From NCBI RefSeq assembly GCF_025150085.1, contig NZ_CP102280.1, positions 2,739,001 through 2,803,000 of the forward strand: a stretch of DNA of 64,000 nt, written 5' to 3'. Source of the stretch: Dorea longicatena. GTDB lineage: Bacteria; Bacillota; Clostridia; Lachnospirales; Lachnospiraceae. Below the pieces are notes generated by a model. It searched no databases. It had not been told where the DNA came from and worked only from the letters and a program-made list of their open reading frames with translations. The translations under genes were made by a program, and so were the position numbers. Below, piece by piece: positions 24,483 through 33,202 of this stretch; position 1 is the stretch's first letter; every line of letters starts with the position of its first letter.

Positions 24483-25826
24483 ATGGTGAACACACCACGC
24501 ATTATGAAAAATTTAAAAAGAGCATTACCAGTTGCCATGGCAGTTGTACTTGGTTCTACTGCGGCACCATTGGTCGTAAAGGCAGATTCATCTAAAGTTG
24601 TAACACTTGGAGCCAACCTGTCAGATTCACAGAAGAATTCCATGTATGAGTACTTTGGTACCTCTTCTGACAAAGCAGAAGTCATCGAAGTTACCAATGC
24701 AGATGAAAGAAAATATCTCGAAGGGGTCGCTCCGGAAGAACAGATCGGTACCCGTACCTACAGCTGTTCATATGTAGAGCCGACCACAAGCGGCGGAATC
24801 CAAGTAAAGGTTTCCAACTTAACTTATGTTACAAGTTCTATGATCTCCAGTACACTTCTTACATCCGGTGTTGAGAACTGTAACGTTATCGCTGCTTCTC
24901 CGATCGAAGTATCCGGAACAGGCGCACTGACAGGAATCATGATGGCTTATGAGAAAGCCACCGGAACAACTCTGAACGAAGATCAGAAGGCTGCCGCAAC
25001 CGACGAACTTGTCACAACAGGAGATCTGGCAAATGATATCGGACAGGACAAAGCCGAAGATGTCATGAATGATGCCAAAGAAAGCGTTATTGAAGACGGC
25101 TTAAAAGATGAAAACGATATTCAGGATGCAGTGGAAGATGCTGCCAAGAATAACGATGTCACTCTGACACAGGAACAGATCGACAAGATCTCTGAACTGT
25201 TAAAGAACATTTCCCAGTATGACTATGATGTCAAAGCACTGAAGAATACACTGAACAACATCGACGGAAAGAGCGAGGGATTCTTCTCCAACCTCTGGAA
25301 TTCCATCAAAGGAATCTTCGGCGGCAGTGACAGCTCTGATGGCGGAATCATCAACAATACGGATGACAGTGCACTCGGCGATGATGTCGTAAGTAACAGC
25401 ACACTGGATTCTTCCGACAACTCTTCTTCGAACAATTCCGACAGCGCAGATAATTCTTCCGACAGCAGTTCGGATGACAACAGCGATGACAGCGGATTCT
25501 GGGGCAAGATCAAGAAATTCTTCAAGGATCTGTTCGGCGGAAGCGATTCTAAAAAAGACAATTCAGATAAGAGCAAAAACGATGCCAATACAGAGGACAG
25601 CAAAGATACTGATGATGATCAGTCTGACGACACACAGAATGATTCTCTGAACAGTGATGCAGATTCTTCAGATGCCGGCACAACAGACAACTCTGCTGAT
25701 GATTCTTCACTGAATAACAGTGCCGATGATCAGTCCGATACTCAGAGCAGCTTACCAGGCAGCAGCGAATCAGATTCTTCCAACTCTGATACGTCTGATT
25801 CCACAGCTAACGGCTCTGCCAACTAG
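24483..25826 (+). CDS. Secreted DUF1002-family protein with Ser/Asp-rich tail
   Basis: Exported protein of 447 residues. A signal peptide (LKRALPVAMAVVLGSTAAPLVV, cut after VKA) is followed by the DUF1002 domain (residues about 35-260; family includes Bacillus YpuA), recognised by VTLGANLSDSQKNSMYEYFG, TYSCSYVEPTTSGGIQV and SPIEVSGTGALTGIMMAYEK. From about residue 290 the chain is almost only Ser, Asp, Asn and Thr, broken by two short aromatic/basic repeats (FFSNLWNSIKGIFGGSD and GFWGKIKKFFKDLFGGSD). The GGGGG site is only 1 nt from ATG 24483; GTG 24486 or ATG 24504 may be used. Function unknown; the tail suggests a surface spacer. Confidence 0.85.
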   Translation: MVNTPRIMKNLKRALPVAMAVVLGSTAAPLVVKADSSKVVTLGANLSDSQKNSMYEYFGTSSDKAEVIEVTNADERKYLEGVAPEEQIGTRTYSCSYVEPTTSGGIQVKVSNLTYVTSSMISSTLLTSGVENCNVIAASPIEVSGTGALTGIMMAYEKATGTTLNEDQKAAATDELVTTGDLANDIGQDKAEDVMNDAKESVIEDGLKDENDIQDAVEDAAKNNDVTLTQEQIDKISELLKNISQYDYDVKALKNTLNNIDGKSEGFFSNLWNSIKGIFGGSDSSDGGIINNTDDSALGDDVVSNSTLDSSDNSSSNNSDSADNSSDSSSDDNSDDSGFWGKIKKFFKDLFGGSDSKKDNSDKSKNDANTEDSKDTDDDQSDDTQNDSLNSDADSSDAGTTDNSADDSSLNNSADDQSDTQSSLPGSSESDSSNSDTSDSTANGSAN

Positions 25827-25876
25827 ACATAAGCATTAGCAGGTAATTATAGTAACAAACGAATTATAATGACAAT

Positions 25877-25925
25877 ACAGCAAACCTGCCACTGGCAGCT
25901 TTTCTTGCACACTTTGGTATAAAAA
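25877..25925 (+). repeat. Palindromic repeat copy c (type B tail)
   Basis: Core CTGCCACTGGCAG at 25886-25898, then CTTTTCTTGCACACTTTGG and TATAAAAA. It lies between the DUF1002 stop and its terminator. Confidence 0.85.
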
Positions 25926-25927
25926 CA

Positions 25928-25962
25928 CCGGGAAGCTTAAAAAAACTTCCCGGCGTTTTTTA
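25928..25962 (+). terminator. Terminator after the DUF1002 gene
   Basis: CCGGGAAG (25928-25935) pairs with CTTCCCGG (25946-25953), followed by CGTTTTTTATTTT. The A-rich left side would also let it end glgB transcription from the other strand. Confidence 0.88.
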
Positions 25963-26026
25963 TTTTACTTCATTCAAATTAAAATCTCTCTATTCCAAAA
26001 TTTAAATAATCCTAAAATTACTCCTC

Positions 26027-27937
26027 TTAAAATTCAAACACAGCAACTCCGTAAGGCGGCAGCTTATAAGCAAATGAATACGGTCTTCCATCACATTCTT
26101 TTGCCTCAGCCTTATAGATCTTCTTCCTTACCTCTCCGGTTCCGCCGTATTTTTCCTCATCACTGTTCAGAATCAACTTATACTGTTTCTTTCTCGGAAC
26201 TCCGACTCTGTAATCATCTCTTGCCATCGGCGTAAAGTTGCAGACGAACAACAGATTCTTCTTTGCACCTTTGGAATGTCTCATGAAACTATAGATACTT
26301 CTGTATCCATCATCCGCATTGATCCATTCAAATCCTTCCCAGCTCTGATCCATCTCATACATCGCCTTATGACTCTTATACAGATGAAGCAACGCTTTTA
26401 CCCACTCTTTCATCTGCTGATGCTCCGGCTCAGCCAACAGGAACCAGTCAAGTTCTCTTTCCTCGCTCCATTCACGAAGCTGTGCGAATTCCTGCCCCAT
26501 GAAAAGAAGCTTCTTACCGGCGTGTCCCATCATGAATGCATAACCAGCTTTAAGGTTAGCATATTTATCAAATCCCAGTCCCGGCATCTTATTAAGCATC
26601 GAACACTTAAGATGTACCACTTCATCATGCGACAATACCAAGATATAATTCTCACTGTATGCATAACTCATGGCAAATGTCATCAGATGATGATTATCCT
26701 TACGGAAATATGGATCCAGCTTCATATATTCCGTGAAATCGTGCATCCATCCCATATTCCACTTTAGGCTGAAACCTAAACCGCCTTCTTCCACATCACC
26801 GGTAACCTTCGGCCATGCTGTAGATTCTTCTGCGATCATGAGTGCTCCCGGATTTCTTCCAAGAACAACAGAGTTCAAATGTTTGAAGAAATCAATCACT
26901 TCAAGGTTCTTATTCTCACCATACTTATTCGCTACCCATTCGCCATCTTTCCGTCCATAATCCAGATATAACATAGACGCAACAGCATCTACACGAAGTC
27001 CGTCTATATGGAATTTTTCAATCCAGAACAATGCATTGGAGATCAGGAAATTGCGGACTTCATTTTTTCCAAAGTCAAACACTTTTGTTCCCCAGTCCGG
27101 ATGTTCTCCAAGTCTTGGATCTGCATATTCATACGTCGCAGTTCCGTCAAAATCAGCAAGTCCATGTGCATCCTTCGGGAAATGGGCCGGTACCCAGTCC
27201 AGAATGATACCGATCTTATTTCTATGCAGATAATTGATCATCCATGCGAAATCTTCCGGTGTCCCATACCGGGATGTCGGTGCATAATAACCAGTCACCT
27301 GATATCCCCAGGAACCGTCAAACGGATGCTCCGCGATCCCCATCAGCTCCACATGTGTATAACCCATTTCTTTAATATATTTGGTAATTGCTCTGGCAAA
27401 CTCTCTATATGTATAGAAACCTTCATCTTCCCGTCCCGGATGGCGCATCCAGGAACCAATATGTGCCTCATAGACAGACATCGGCTTATGCTTATGATTC
27501 CAGGTCTTTCTGTGGGTCATCCATTCTGTATCCGTCCATTTTATATTCTCAATATCTGTAACTCTGGATGCTGTTCCAGGTCTTAATTCCGCATAATTGG
27601 CATATGGATCTGCCTTAAATATCTGTTCTCCCGAATAAGTCTCAATACAATACTTATACATCTGATTTTTCTTCACACCAGGTATAAAACAGGTATAGAT
27701 TCCCAGAGGTTCTTCTCTCTTCATCGGGTTCGCCTCTGTATCCCATTCATTGAACTCTCCGACTACCGAAACTGCCTGTGCATGCGGTGCCCATACCGCA
27801 AAATACACACCTTTTTGTTTTCCGTCCTGTACCAGATGTGCACCCAGCTTCTTATAAATCTCGTAATGATTGCCCTGTCCGAAAAGGTATTGATCCAGCT
27901 CGCCTATTTCATACGGTTTCTTCTTTTTTTCAGCCAT
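26027..27937 (-). CDS. glgB: 1,4-alpha-glucan branching enzyme
   Basis: Glycogen branching enzyme of 636 residues, which cuts alpha-1,4 chains and rejoins them as alpha-1,6 branches. An N-terminal CBM48 domain (VYFAVWAPHAQAVSVVGEFN, residues about 40-60) precedes the GH13 barrel: DWVPAHFPKD, the nucleophile region GLRVDAVASMLYLDY, the acid MIAEEST, and LSHDEVVHLK. The end is GVAVFEF. ATG 27937 has GAGGGG 5 nt upstream; the ATG at 27952 is not spaced for a site. No other glycogen genes are in the window. The gene may lie in one transcript with the following large gene, but a terminator separates them. Confidence 0.96.
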   Translation of the reverse strand: MAEKKKKPYEIGELDQYLFGQGNHYEIYKKLGAHLVQDGKQKGVYFAVWAPHAQAVSVVGEFNEWDTEANPMKREEPLGIYTCFIPGVKKNQMYKYCIETYSGEQIFKADPYANYAELRPGTASRVTDIENIKWTDTEWMTHRKTWNHKHKPMSVYEAHIGSWMRHPGREDEGFYTYREFARAITKYIKEMGYTHVELMGIAEHPFDGSWGYQVTGYYAPTSRYGTPEDFAWMINYLHRNKIGIILDWVPAHFPKDAHGLADFDGTATYEYADPRLGEHPDWGTKVFDFGKNEVRNFLISNALFWIEKFHIDGLRVDAVASMLYLDYGRKDGEWVANKYGENKNLEVIDFFKHLNSVVLGRNPGALMIAEESTAWPKVTGDVEEGGLGFSLKWNMGWMHDFTEYMKLDPYFRKDNHHLMTFAMSYAYSENYILVLSHDEVVHLKCSMLNKMPGLGFDKYANLKAGYAFMMGHAGKKLLFMGQEFAQLREWSEERELDWFLLAEPEHQQMKEWVKALLHLYKSHKAMYEMDQSWEGFEWINADDGYRSIYSFMRHSKGAKKNLLFVCNFTPMARDDYRVGVPRKKQYKLILNSDEEKYGGTGEVRKKIYKAEAKECDGRPYSFAYKLPPYGVAVFEF

Positions 27938-28003
27938 AATTACCCCTCGCATTCTGTTGCATATTTATAACAACATTATACTTTACAAAAGGGCAAAAAG
28001 AAA

Positions 28004-28033
28004 GAGTTTTGACAGTTTAGTTTGTCAAAACTC
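28004..28033 (-). terminator. Terminator of the TPR/ATPase gene
   Basis: On the minus strand GAGTTTTGACA and TGTCAAAACTC form eleven perfect pairs, followed by TTTCTTTTT. It separates the large gene from glgB. Confidence 0.8.
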
Positions 28034-28047
28034 TTCCAAAATCTGAC

Positions 28048-31000
28048 TTAAATTTTAAAATCTTCTTCTTTCAGAATAATTCTGTCAGAATCATCTGTTC
28101 CCTTACCAAATACTCTTCGTGCAAGGTGTTTTACATTTGCTTTCTGTGAATGAGCAATTGCTTCATCCATGATCTCTTTAACTTCTGCAACAGATACTGC
28201 ATGGTCTTCTCTTTGCATTACATCGATACGGCTGTACAGTGCAAGGATTCCCATCTCATCCAGTTTATATCCATTCTCTTTCGCATATGTCTGACCGAAT
28301 GTTACCAGCTCATCATTAATGAATACCGGAAGTTCCAGTTTCGAACTGAATTTCTTCTTGAATTCCGGATTAGCTGTCATCAGACGCTCCAGAGGTTTTC
28401 TCTGATCTTCCAGTACGAAAAGTAATTCACCTGTCTTCTTTTCCATCAGATAATTAAGTTCTTTTACCGTTCTTGAATTCAGCTTGCCAGCATGTTCAAT
28501 GATGATTGCTCCTCCACGAAGCTTCTGGATGATATTCGTAAGTTCTTTCTTATTCAAAGACTCACCTGTAACGATCGCTACTTTACCCTGTTTCAGATTT
28601 CTCTGTTTCTGGATTGCTTTTACGATATCAACCGCAAGAACTGTTTTACCAGATCCTTTTCTTCCGATTACCAGAAGGTTTCCTGTCTTGGAAGTACCCT
28701 CTCTCTGGGCACGTCTGTCATTATCAAGAACCTCTACGATCTGTTCACTCATTCCTCTTACCGGAACGAAATATGAGAATAACTTCTTCTGTTCTTCCGT
28801 AAGTCCTGCCTTTAATCCGATTTCACTCGTTGCACTCAGATCATATCTTCCTGTTACAACGAATCCGGTATCAAATGGAACTCCACCTTTTGACTTTTTA
28901 ATTCTTGCCTGGATCTCTTCTTCGGATGGCTCTTCAATCTCTAATTCTTCTGTGTCATCCTCATCTTCGATCTCTTCTTCGTCAAAATCTTCTTCCTCAA
29001 AGTCGCCTTCGTCAAAGTCTCCTTCATCAAGATCCTCTTCCTCAAAGTCAGCTTCGTCAAAATCTTCCCCTTCAAGGTCTTCGCCAAAATCAAGCTCTTC
29101 GTCATCGTCGATCTCTTCTTCGTCGAAATCCTCTTCGTCCATATCTTCTTCAAAGTCGCCTTCGTCAAAATCGGTTTCTTCATCATCTATGTCTTCAAAG
29201 TCGTCTTCGTCATCGGCTTCGTCAAAATCGGCCTCTTCAAGTTCTTCCTCGTCAAGATCTTCTTCCTCAAAGTCAGCTTCGTCAAAGTCTTCCTCGTCGA
29301 AATCTTCTTCCTCAAAGTCGCCTTCGTCAAAGTCTTCTCCTTCAAGATCTTCTTCCTCAAAGTCGCCTTCGTCAAAGTCTTCCCCTTCAAGATCCTCTTC
29401 CTCAAAGTCGCCTTCGTCAAAATCACCTTCCTCGAAACTGCTTCCATTCATATCCAGTCCGTCAAGCTCATCTTCGATTCCTTCTATGAAATCTTCATCC
29501 ATTCCCGGACCGTCTTCAAATTCTTCCTCATAAATCTCATCTTCGGAATCTTCATTTTCACTCTCCATCTCTTCCATCAGACGGACAATGTCATCCGGTA
29601 TTCTCTGTGTATTTCTTTCAGATTCTTTCTCGTCGGCTGCCTCTTCCTCAGCTTTTCTTGCTGCCTCTTCCTCGGCCTTTCTTCTGGCCTCTTCTTCAGC
29701 TGCTTTTCTTGCTGCCTCTTCCTCGGCTTTTCTTCTGGCTTCTTCTTCAGCCTTTCTTCTGGCCTCTTCTTCGGCTGCTTTTCTTGCTGCCTCTTCCTCG
29801 GCTTTTCTTCTGGCTTCTTCCTCAGCTGCTTTTCTTGCTGCTTCTTCTTCAGCCTTTCTTCTGGCCTCTTCTTCGGCTGCTTTTCTTGCTGCCTCTTCCT
29901 CGGCTGCTCTTCTTGCTTCTTCTTCAGCCTTTCTTCTGGCCTCTTCTTCGGCTGCTTTTCTTGCTGCCTCTTCCTCAGCTGCTTTTCTTGCTGCCTCTTC
30001 TTCAGCTTTTCTTCTGGCCTCTGCTTCAGCTGCTTTTCTTTCTACTTCTTTGCGCTCTTCTTCCTGACGGATTCTTGCCTGTTCTCTTTCCTTCTGGAGA
30101 CGCTCCTCATCTTTGGCTTTCTGCTTTGCAATCGCCTCTTCATGATCTTTCTGTTTTGCTTCCCATTTCTGAAGGATATCATCGATCATCATCTGACCGT
30201 TTGCCAGGATTTCATCCTCGCGCTCTTTCATTGCTTCTTCTTCAATATTAATACCGCTTGCAACAGCAACACCCTGTGCCAGAGCTTCTTCTAATGTGGC
30301 CCCCGTAACTACCTGTTTGATTGCTGATGCATGCTCTTCAGGTGTCTCAACAGATGCTTCCGGTTCTTCTTCCCTGTACATCGGAGTCTCTTCCACTGCT
30401 GCAGTTGCTTCCGGTACAACTTCCTCCGGTACGACATCTGCCTGTGCGGCTTCCTCCGGTATTTCAAACTCTTCCTGCATCGGAACCGGCTCCGGCGGAA
30501 TCTCCTGTACTTGTGCATCATCTATTCTCTGCACCGTACTTTCCTGTACCTCTTCCTCAGAACCTTCATCATATTCATTCTCATCGTCAACTTCTTCCAA
30601 TGTTGACTCCGTCTGTTTTACAGGTTGCGGCTGCTTCTTTACTGCTCCCGGACGGCTGTCATATTTTTCCTGCTGAAGCGGCGTCAGTGGCTTATACTTC
30701 ATCTTAAGTTCCATCGCCAGGTATACATACTTTCCTTCGCTGAACCAAAGAATCAGGTCATCACATTCTTCCAGACATTCCGCAGTCATTCCCGCCTCAT
30801 CATATAACTTGGCAAGTTCATATGCCCATTTTTCAATATATTCCGCTTTTTTAAATTCTTCCAACGCCGCAATCTGATCCGAAAGTGCTGCTCCCTGAGT
30901 TCTCAGGATCTTATACTTCAGGATATATTGATTCGGGTCTTTTGGCGCCAGCTTAACAAACTCTTCATAACAGTCTGTCGCTTCTCTGATATCCTTAATC

Positions 31001-31257
31001 TTTAATGCCAATGTACCTAATCGATATACGATTTTACGGCTTCCCGGTGCTCTGTCAAATGCCAGGAATAAGATATCTCTCCCTTTCTTAAATTCTCCGT
31101 TATATTCATAAATCTCACTTACCGTATTAAGCATAGAAGCGTTCTTTACTCTTCGCCAGTCTATACTTTCAGCAATATCCATTGCTTTCTGGTATTCCTT
31201 TTTTTCCAGATGATCAAGCATCTGCTCGGTCTTTACCCTATATTCATATTTATCCAA
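28048..31257 (-). CDS. Large TPR / coiled-coil / acidic-repeat protein with P-loop ATPase domain
   Basis: Product of 1069 residues in four parts. Residues 1-200 are TPR-like helices (AMDIAESIDWRRVKN, ATDCYEEFVKLAPKDPNQYI). Residues 200-400 are acidic and disordered. Residues 400-545 are a coil of AARKAAEEEARRKAEEE units. Residues 580-785 are almost only Glu, Asp and Phe (repeats of FDEGDFEEEDLEGED). The C-terminal 280 residues are an AAA-like domain with Walker A VIGRKGSGKTVLAVDI (near 864), a Walker-B-like GGAIIIEHAGKLN in which the acidic residue is Glu, a region LFVLEDQRKPLERLM, and a lid. The fold recalls CbbX/SpoVK-type ATPases. No signal peptide, so cytosolic. I do not recognise a named family; a scaffold or remodelling ATPase is possible. 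Confidence 0.85.
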   Translation of the reverse strand: MDKYEYRVKTEQMLDHLEKKEYQKAMDIAESIDWRRVKNASMLNTVSEIYEYNGEFKKGRDILFLAFDRAPGSRKIVYRLGTLALKIKDIREATDCYEEFVKLAPKDPNQYILKYKILRTQGAALSDQIAALEEFKKAEYIEKWAYELAKLYDEAGMTAECLEECDDLILWFSEGKYVYLAMELKMKYKPLTPLQQEKYDSRPGAVKKQPQPVKQTESTLEEVDDENEYDEGSEEEVQESTVQRIDDAQVQEIPPEPVPMQEEFEIPEEAAQADVVPEEVVPEATAAVEETPMYREEEPEASVETPEEHASAIKQVVTGATLEEALAQGVAVASGINIEEEAMKEREDEILANGQMMIDDILQKWEAKQKDHEEAIAKQKAKDEERLQKEREQARIRQEEERKEVERKAAEAEARRKAEEEAARKAAEEEAARKAAEEEARRKAEEEARRAAEEEAARKAAEEEARRKAEEEAARKAAEEEARRKAEEEAARKAAEEEARRKAEEEARRKAEEEAARKAAEEEARRKAEEEAARKAEEEAADEKESERNTQRIPDDIVRLMEEMESENEDSEDEIYEEEFEDGPGMDEDFIEGIEDELDGLDMNGSSFEEGDFDEGDFEEEDLEGEDFDEGDFEEEDLEGEDFDEGDFEEEDFDEEDFDEADFEEEDLDEEELEEADFDEADDEDDFEDIDDEETDFDEGDFEEDMDEEDFDEEEIDDDEELDFGEDLEGEDFDEADFEEEDLDEGDFDEGDFEEEDFDEEEIEDEDDTEELEIEEPSEEEIQARIKKSKGGVPFDTGFVVTGRYDLSATSEIGLKAGLTEEQKKLFSYFVPVRGMSEQIVEVLDNDRRAQREGTSKTGNLLVIGRKGSGKTVLAVDIVKAIQKQRNLKQGKVAIVTGESLNKKELTNIIQKLRGGAIIIEHAGKLNSRTVKELNYLMEKKTGELLFVLEDQRKPLERLMTANPEFKKKFSSKLELPVFINDELVTFGQTYAKENGYKLDEMGILALYSRIDVMQREDHAVSVAEVKEIMDEAIAHSQKANVKHLARRVFGKGTDDSDRIILKEEDFKI
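28980..29440 (-). repeat. Acidic-repeat coding DNA (15/30-nt units)
   Basis: Degenerate tandem repeats of CTTCGTCAAA and CTTCCTCAAAG type (plus-strand reading) coding for FDE(G/A)DFEEED(L/F). Pure low-complexity DNA, likely to vary in length between strains. Confidence 0.8.
29640..30050 (-). repeat. Ala/Glu/Lys coiled-coil coding DNA (24/27-nt units)
   Basis: Tandem repeats of GCTGCCTCTTCCTCGGC and CTTCTGGCTTCTTC type (plus-strand reading) coding for EEEAARKAAEEEARRKA. Highly self-similar, prone to slippage and assembly error. Confidence 0.8.
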
Positions 31258-31409
31258 TATTTCTCACCTCAAATATTTATTTTAAAAAAGCGTATTTCCC
31301 TACAATTTTACTTATATAAGTTTATCATATGACCTGTCTATTGTCAAAATATCCGGTTAAATATGTTAAAAAAATATTACAAAAGTTACAAAAGTTTATA
31401 ATTTATTGT

Positions 31410-31483
31410 CGGCAGCTTCTTCCGAATGCATGGCAATGCCGAAAACCTGCCACTGGCAGCTCCTTACGAACGCATGGCGATAA
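31410..31483 (+). repeat. Palindromic repeat copies d1 and d2 in tandem (type A)
   Basis: A half copy (GGCAGCTTCTTCCGAATGCA, from 31411) is followed by a full copy with core CTGCCACTGGCAG (31447-31459) and CTCCTTACGAACGCATGGCG. The right arms of the two are direct repeats of each other. Confidence 0.8.
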
Positions 31484-31487
31484 AAAA

Positions 31488-31522
31488 ACAGCCATCATAA
31501 TTCTTTTTATTATGATGGCTGT
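31488..31522 (+). terminator. Strong hairpin/terminator next to repeat d2
   Basis: ACAGCCATCATAA (31488-31500) pairs perfectly with TTATGATGGCTGT (31510-31522). The left flank is AAAAAAA, which becomes a T-run on the minus strand, so it would best stop minus-strand transcription entering the large gene. Confidence 0.65.
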
Positions 31523-31795
31523 TACATATTCAATTTTATCATATACTTTTCATTTGTTTCGGAGAATTAATTATTATTTTATTCCCTGACGCCTTTTTAT
31601 GTATTTCAATGATCTTTTACTCATTGTCCTACATGTTCATTCAAATCTACTATTCATGTTTCTTTACACATTTTAATAATATATTTAAATATATGGTATT
31701 ATGTTCAATATGTTTACAGTTTTTTTATTTTTATTATCCGGTTTTATTTTCTCCGTTTATTTTTATTATTATCTGAATCTCCTCTACCGGCCTTT

Positions 31796-31882
31796 TTATC
31801 TATTATTATAAAGGCTTACTCTATGGGAATTTTTAACTGTCATACCACTAACATATTGATTCGATGATTCTACTGTGTCCAT
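31796..31882 (-). CDS. Possible small protein/peptide gene (28 codons)
   Basis: An open frame from ATG 31882 to TAA 31796-31798 coding for 28 residues starting MDTVESSNQYVSG and ending SHRVSLYNNR. It has an excellent ribosome site, AAAGGAGG, 9 nt before the ATG, which stands out in AT-rich DNA with no other gene. The peptide is hydrophilic, has no signal sequence and no Cys. I do not recognise a family. It could be a peptide signal, a leader, or chance. Confidence 0.4.
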   Translation of the reverse strand: MDTVESSNQYVSGMTVKNSHRVSLYNNR

Positions 31883-32459
31883 TGGATTAAGCCTCCTTTT
31901 CATAAATTTCCAATCAACATATCTCACCGACATATGAAATATTTTTTATCCTTATAAACTTTTTTCATTCTTTATACACATAAAATATAAATGATATTTA
32001 TTACCTTGTCTCTTTCATTAAGATTATTCCTATATCCCCGTGATATCATTTTATAATCTTACCTCATCCATTCTCTATCTTTACAATATACTTTACGATA
32101 TCTAATATTCGATGCATTACCAAATACTTTATACCTATATATGCATTTTAGATTTCTAAATGAATCGGAACTCTGATAATAAAAATTCTCTTATAAAATA
32201 TATGCTATAGAATTTTCAAGATTCCCTTTCTCGTCAGAAATTCTTTTTTGTTTATTTTGGATTTCCTTTGGATTGATTACATAATATCATTCGGCTTTTA
32301 TTTTGTCAATACTTTTTGCAATTTATTTTATTTATTTTTCATTATTTCATTTTAGCAATTGAATTGTCTGATTTTTCTTTATTTATTTTAATGTTTACAC
32401 AATACTATACATTTTCAAATCGTATGCTTTTGTTAACATCATACGCTTGCACATGTCCA

Positions 32460-32492
32460 ATTGTTAACCAGCCATCTTTTGTAGTTGACATT
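32460..32492 (+). promoter_or_regulatory. BirA-like biotin operator over the bioY promoter
   Basis: ATTGTTAAC (32460-32468), 15 nt, GTTGACATT (32484-32492): two half-sites in inverted order with the spacing of Firmicutes BirA sites, 7 of 9 positions symmetric. The right half covers the -35 box, fitting repression by biotinylated BirA. Another TTGTTAAC lies 26 nt further upstream, start to start. Confidence 0.55.
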
Positions 32493-32513
32493 TTATCCTG
32501 TTTATTTTATACT
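32485..32513 (+). promoter_or_regulatory. bioY promoter
   Basis: TTGACA (32485-32490), 17 nt, TATACT (32508-32513), close to consensus. The predicted transcript starts about 40 nt before the leader peptide. Confidence 0.75.
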
Positions 32514-32557
32514 TCTGTTATATTTTTGATATAAAACTAAAGGAAAGGAGTTCTGCC

Positions 32558-32587
32558 ATGTCGTACGGCAGACAATTACCACTATGA
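32558..32587 (+). CDS. bioY leader peptide (9 codons), coupled to bioY
   Basis: ATG TCG TAC GGC AGA CAA followed by TTA CCA CTA TGA codes for MSYGRQLPL. It owns the only good ribosome site here (AAAGGAG, 7 nt before its ATG). Its stop overlaps the bioY start as ATGA (32584-32587). CTGCC/GGCAG (32553-32557 with 32567-32571) can pair around the leader start. bioY itself has no ribosome site, so its translation probably depends on ribosomes finishing this peptide. Confidence 0.6.
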   Translation: MSYGRQLPL

Positions 32588-33150
32588 ACAACACAGTAAA
32601 TAGCACAACAACGAAAAAGCTTTCCACCCGCAAACTGGTTCTGATTGCTTTGATGACTGCAATCACCTGTATCTTCGCTCCTATGGCGATTCCGATTCCG
32701 GTCAGCCCGGTACCGATCAGTCTTACCAACCTGGTGATCATGATCAGTATCTATGTACTTGGTTTTAGAGATGCAACCATCAGTTACATCGTATATCTGT
32801 TACTTGGTCTTGTCGGTCTCCCTGTATTTTCCGGTTTTACCGGTGGATTAGGAAAGCTTGCAGGTCCTACCGGCGGATACCTGATTGGTTTCATCTTCCT
32901 TGCACTGATTTCCGGACTGTTCGTTGATAAATTTCCAAAGAACAGAATCCTGGCAGTTGTCGGTATGATCATCGGTATGGCAGTCACTTATATCTTCGGT
33001 ACAGAGTGGCTTGCGATCCAGTTAAAAATGTCATTCGTTGCAGCACTTTCTATCGGAGTAATCCCTTATCTTGCCGGTGATGCAGTGAAGATTATCATTG
33101 CGATCATCGTCGGACCTGTACTCCGCGCACGTTTGCAGATATTTCAGTAA
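32584..33150 (+). CDS. bioY: Biotin transporter substrate-specific component
   Basis: S-component of an ECF-type vitamin transporter, 188 residues, six helices. Family marks are IFAPMAIPIPVSPVPISLTN near the start, VYLLLGLVGLPVFSGFTGGL and AGPTGGYLIGFIFLALISGL, which carry the biotin-binding residues. The ATG overlaps the stop of a 9-codon leader. A BirA-like operator lies over the promoter, consistent with biotin repression. The energising EcfA/EcfT module is not in the window, as is usual for group II ECF transporters. No biotin biosynthesis gene is nearby, which suggests dependence on uptake, but absence here proves nothing. Confidence 0.94.
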   Translation: MNNTVNSTTTKKLSTRKLVLIALMTAITCIFAPMAIPIPVSPVPISLTNLVIMISIYVLGFRDATISYIVYLLLGLVGLPVFSGFTGGLGKLAGPTGGYLIGFIFLALISGLFVDKFPKNRILAVVGMIIGMAVTYIFGTEWLAIQLKMSFVAALSIGVIPYLAGDAVKIIIAIIVGPVLRARLQIFQ

Positions 33151-33202
33151 TATCATCTATTACTGAAATATCTGCAGAACCTGCTGCCGCATGTTCTTAT
33201 AC

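Larger units (their letters stand above)
31258..32459. other. AT-rich stretch with few features
   Basis: About 1.2 kb, visibly richer in A and T than its surroundings. It contains repeat copies d1/d2, a strong hairpin (31488-31522) and a possible 28-codon gene (31796-31882). No longer coding frame looks real on either strand; the rest may be decayed DNA or regulatory sequence. Confidence 0.6.

Noticed and set aside
28484..29533. Long plus-strand frame rich in Ser (349 codons)
   Set aside because: It is the reverse image of the Glu/Asp repeat of the large minus-strand protein; composition follows from the repeat, no ribosome site, no promoter.
29588..30251. Plus-strand frames rich in Ala/Ser or Leu/Pro
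   Set aside because: Antisense to the Ala/Glu/Lys coiled coil; simple repeat artefact.
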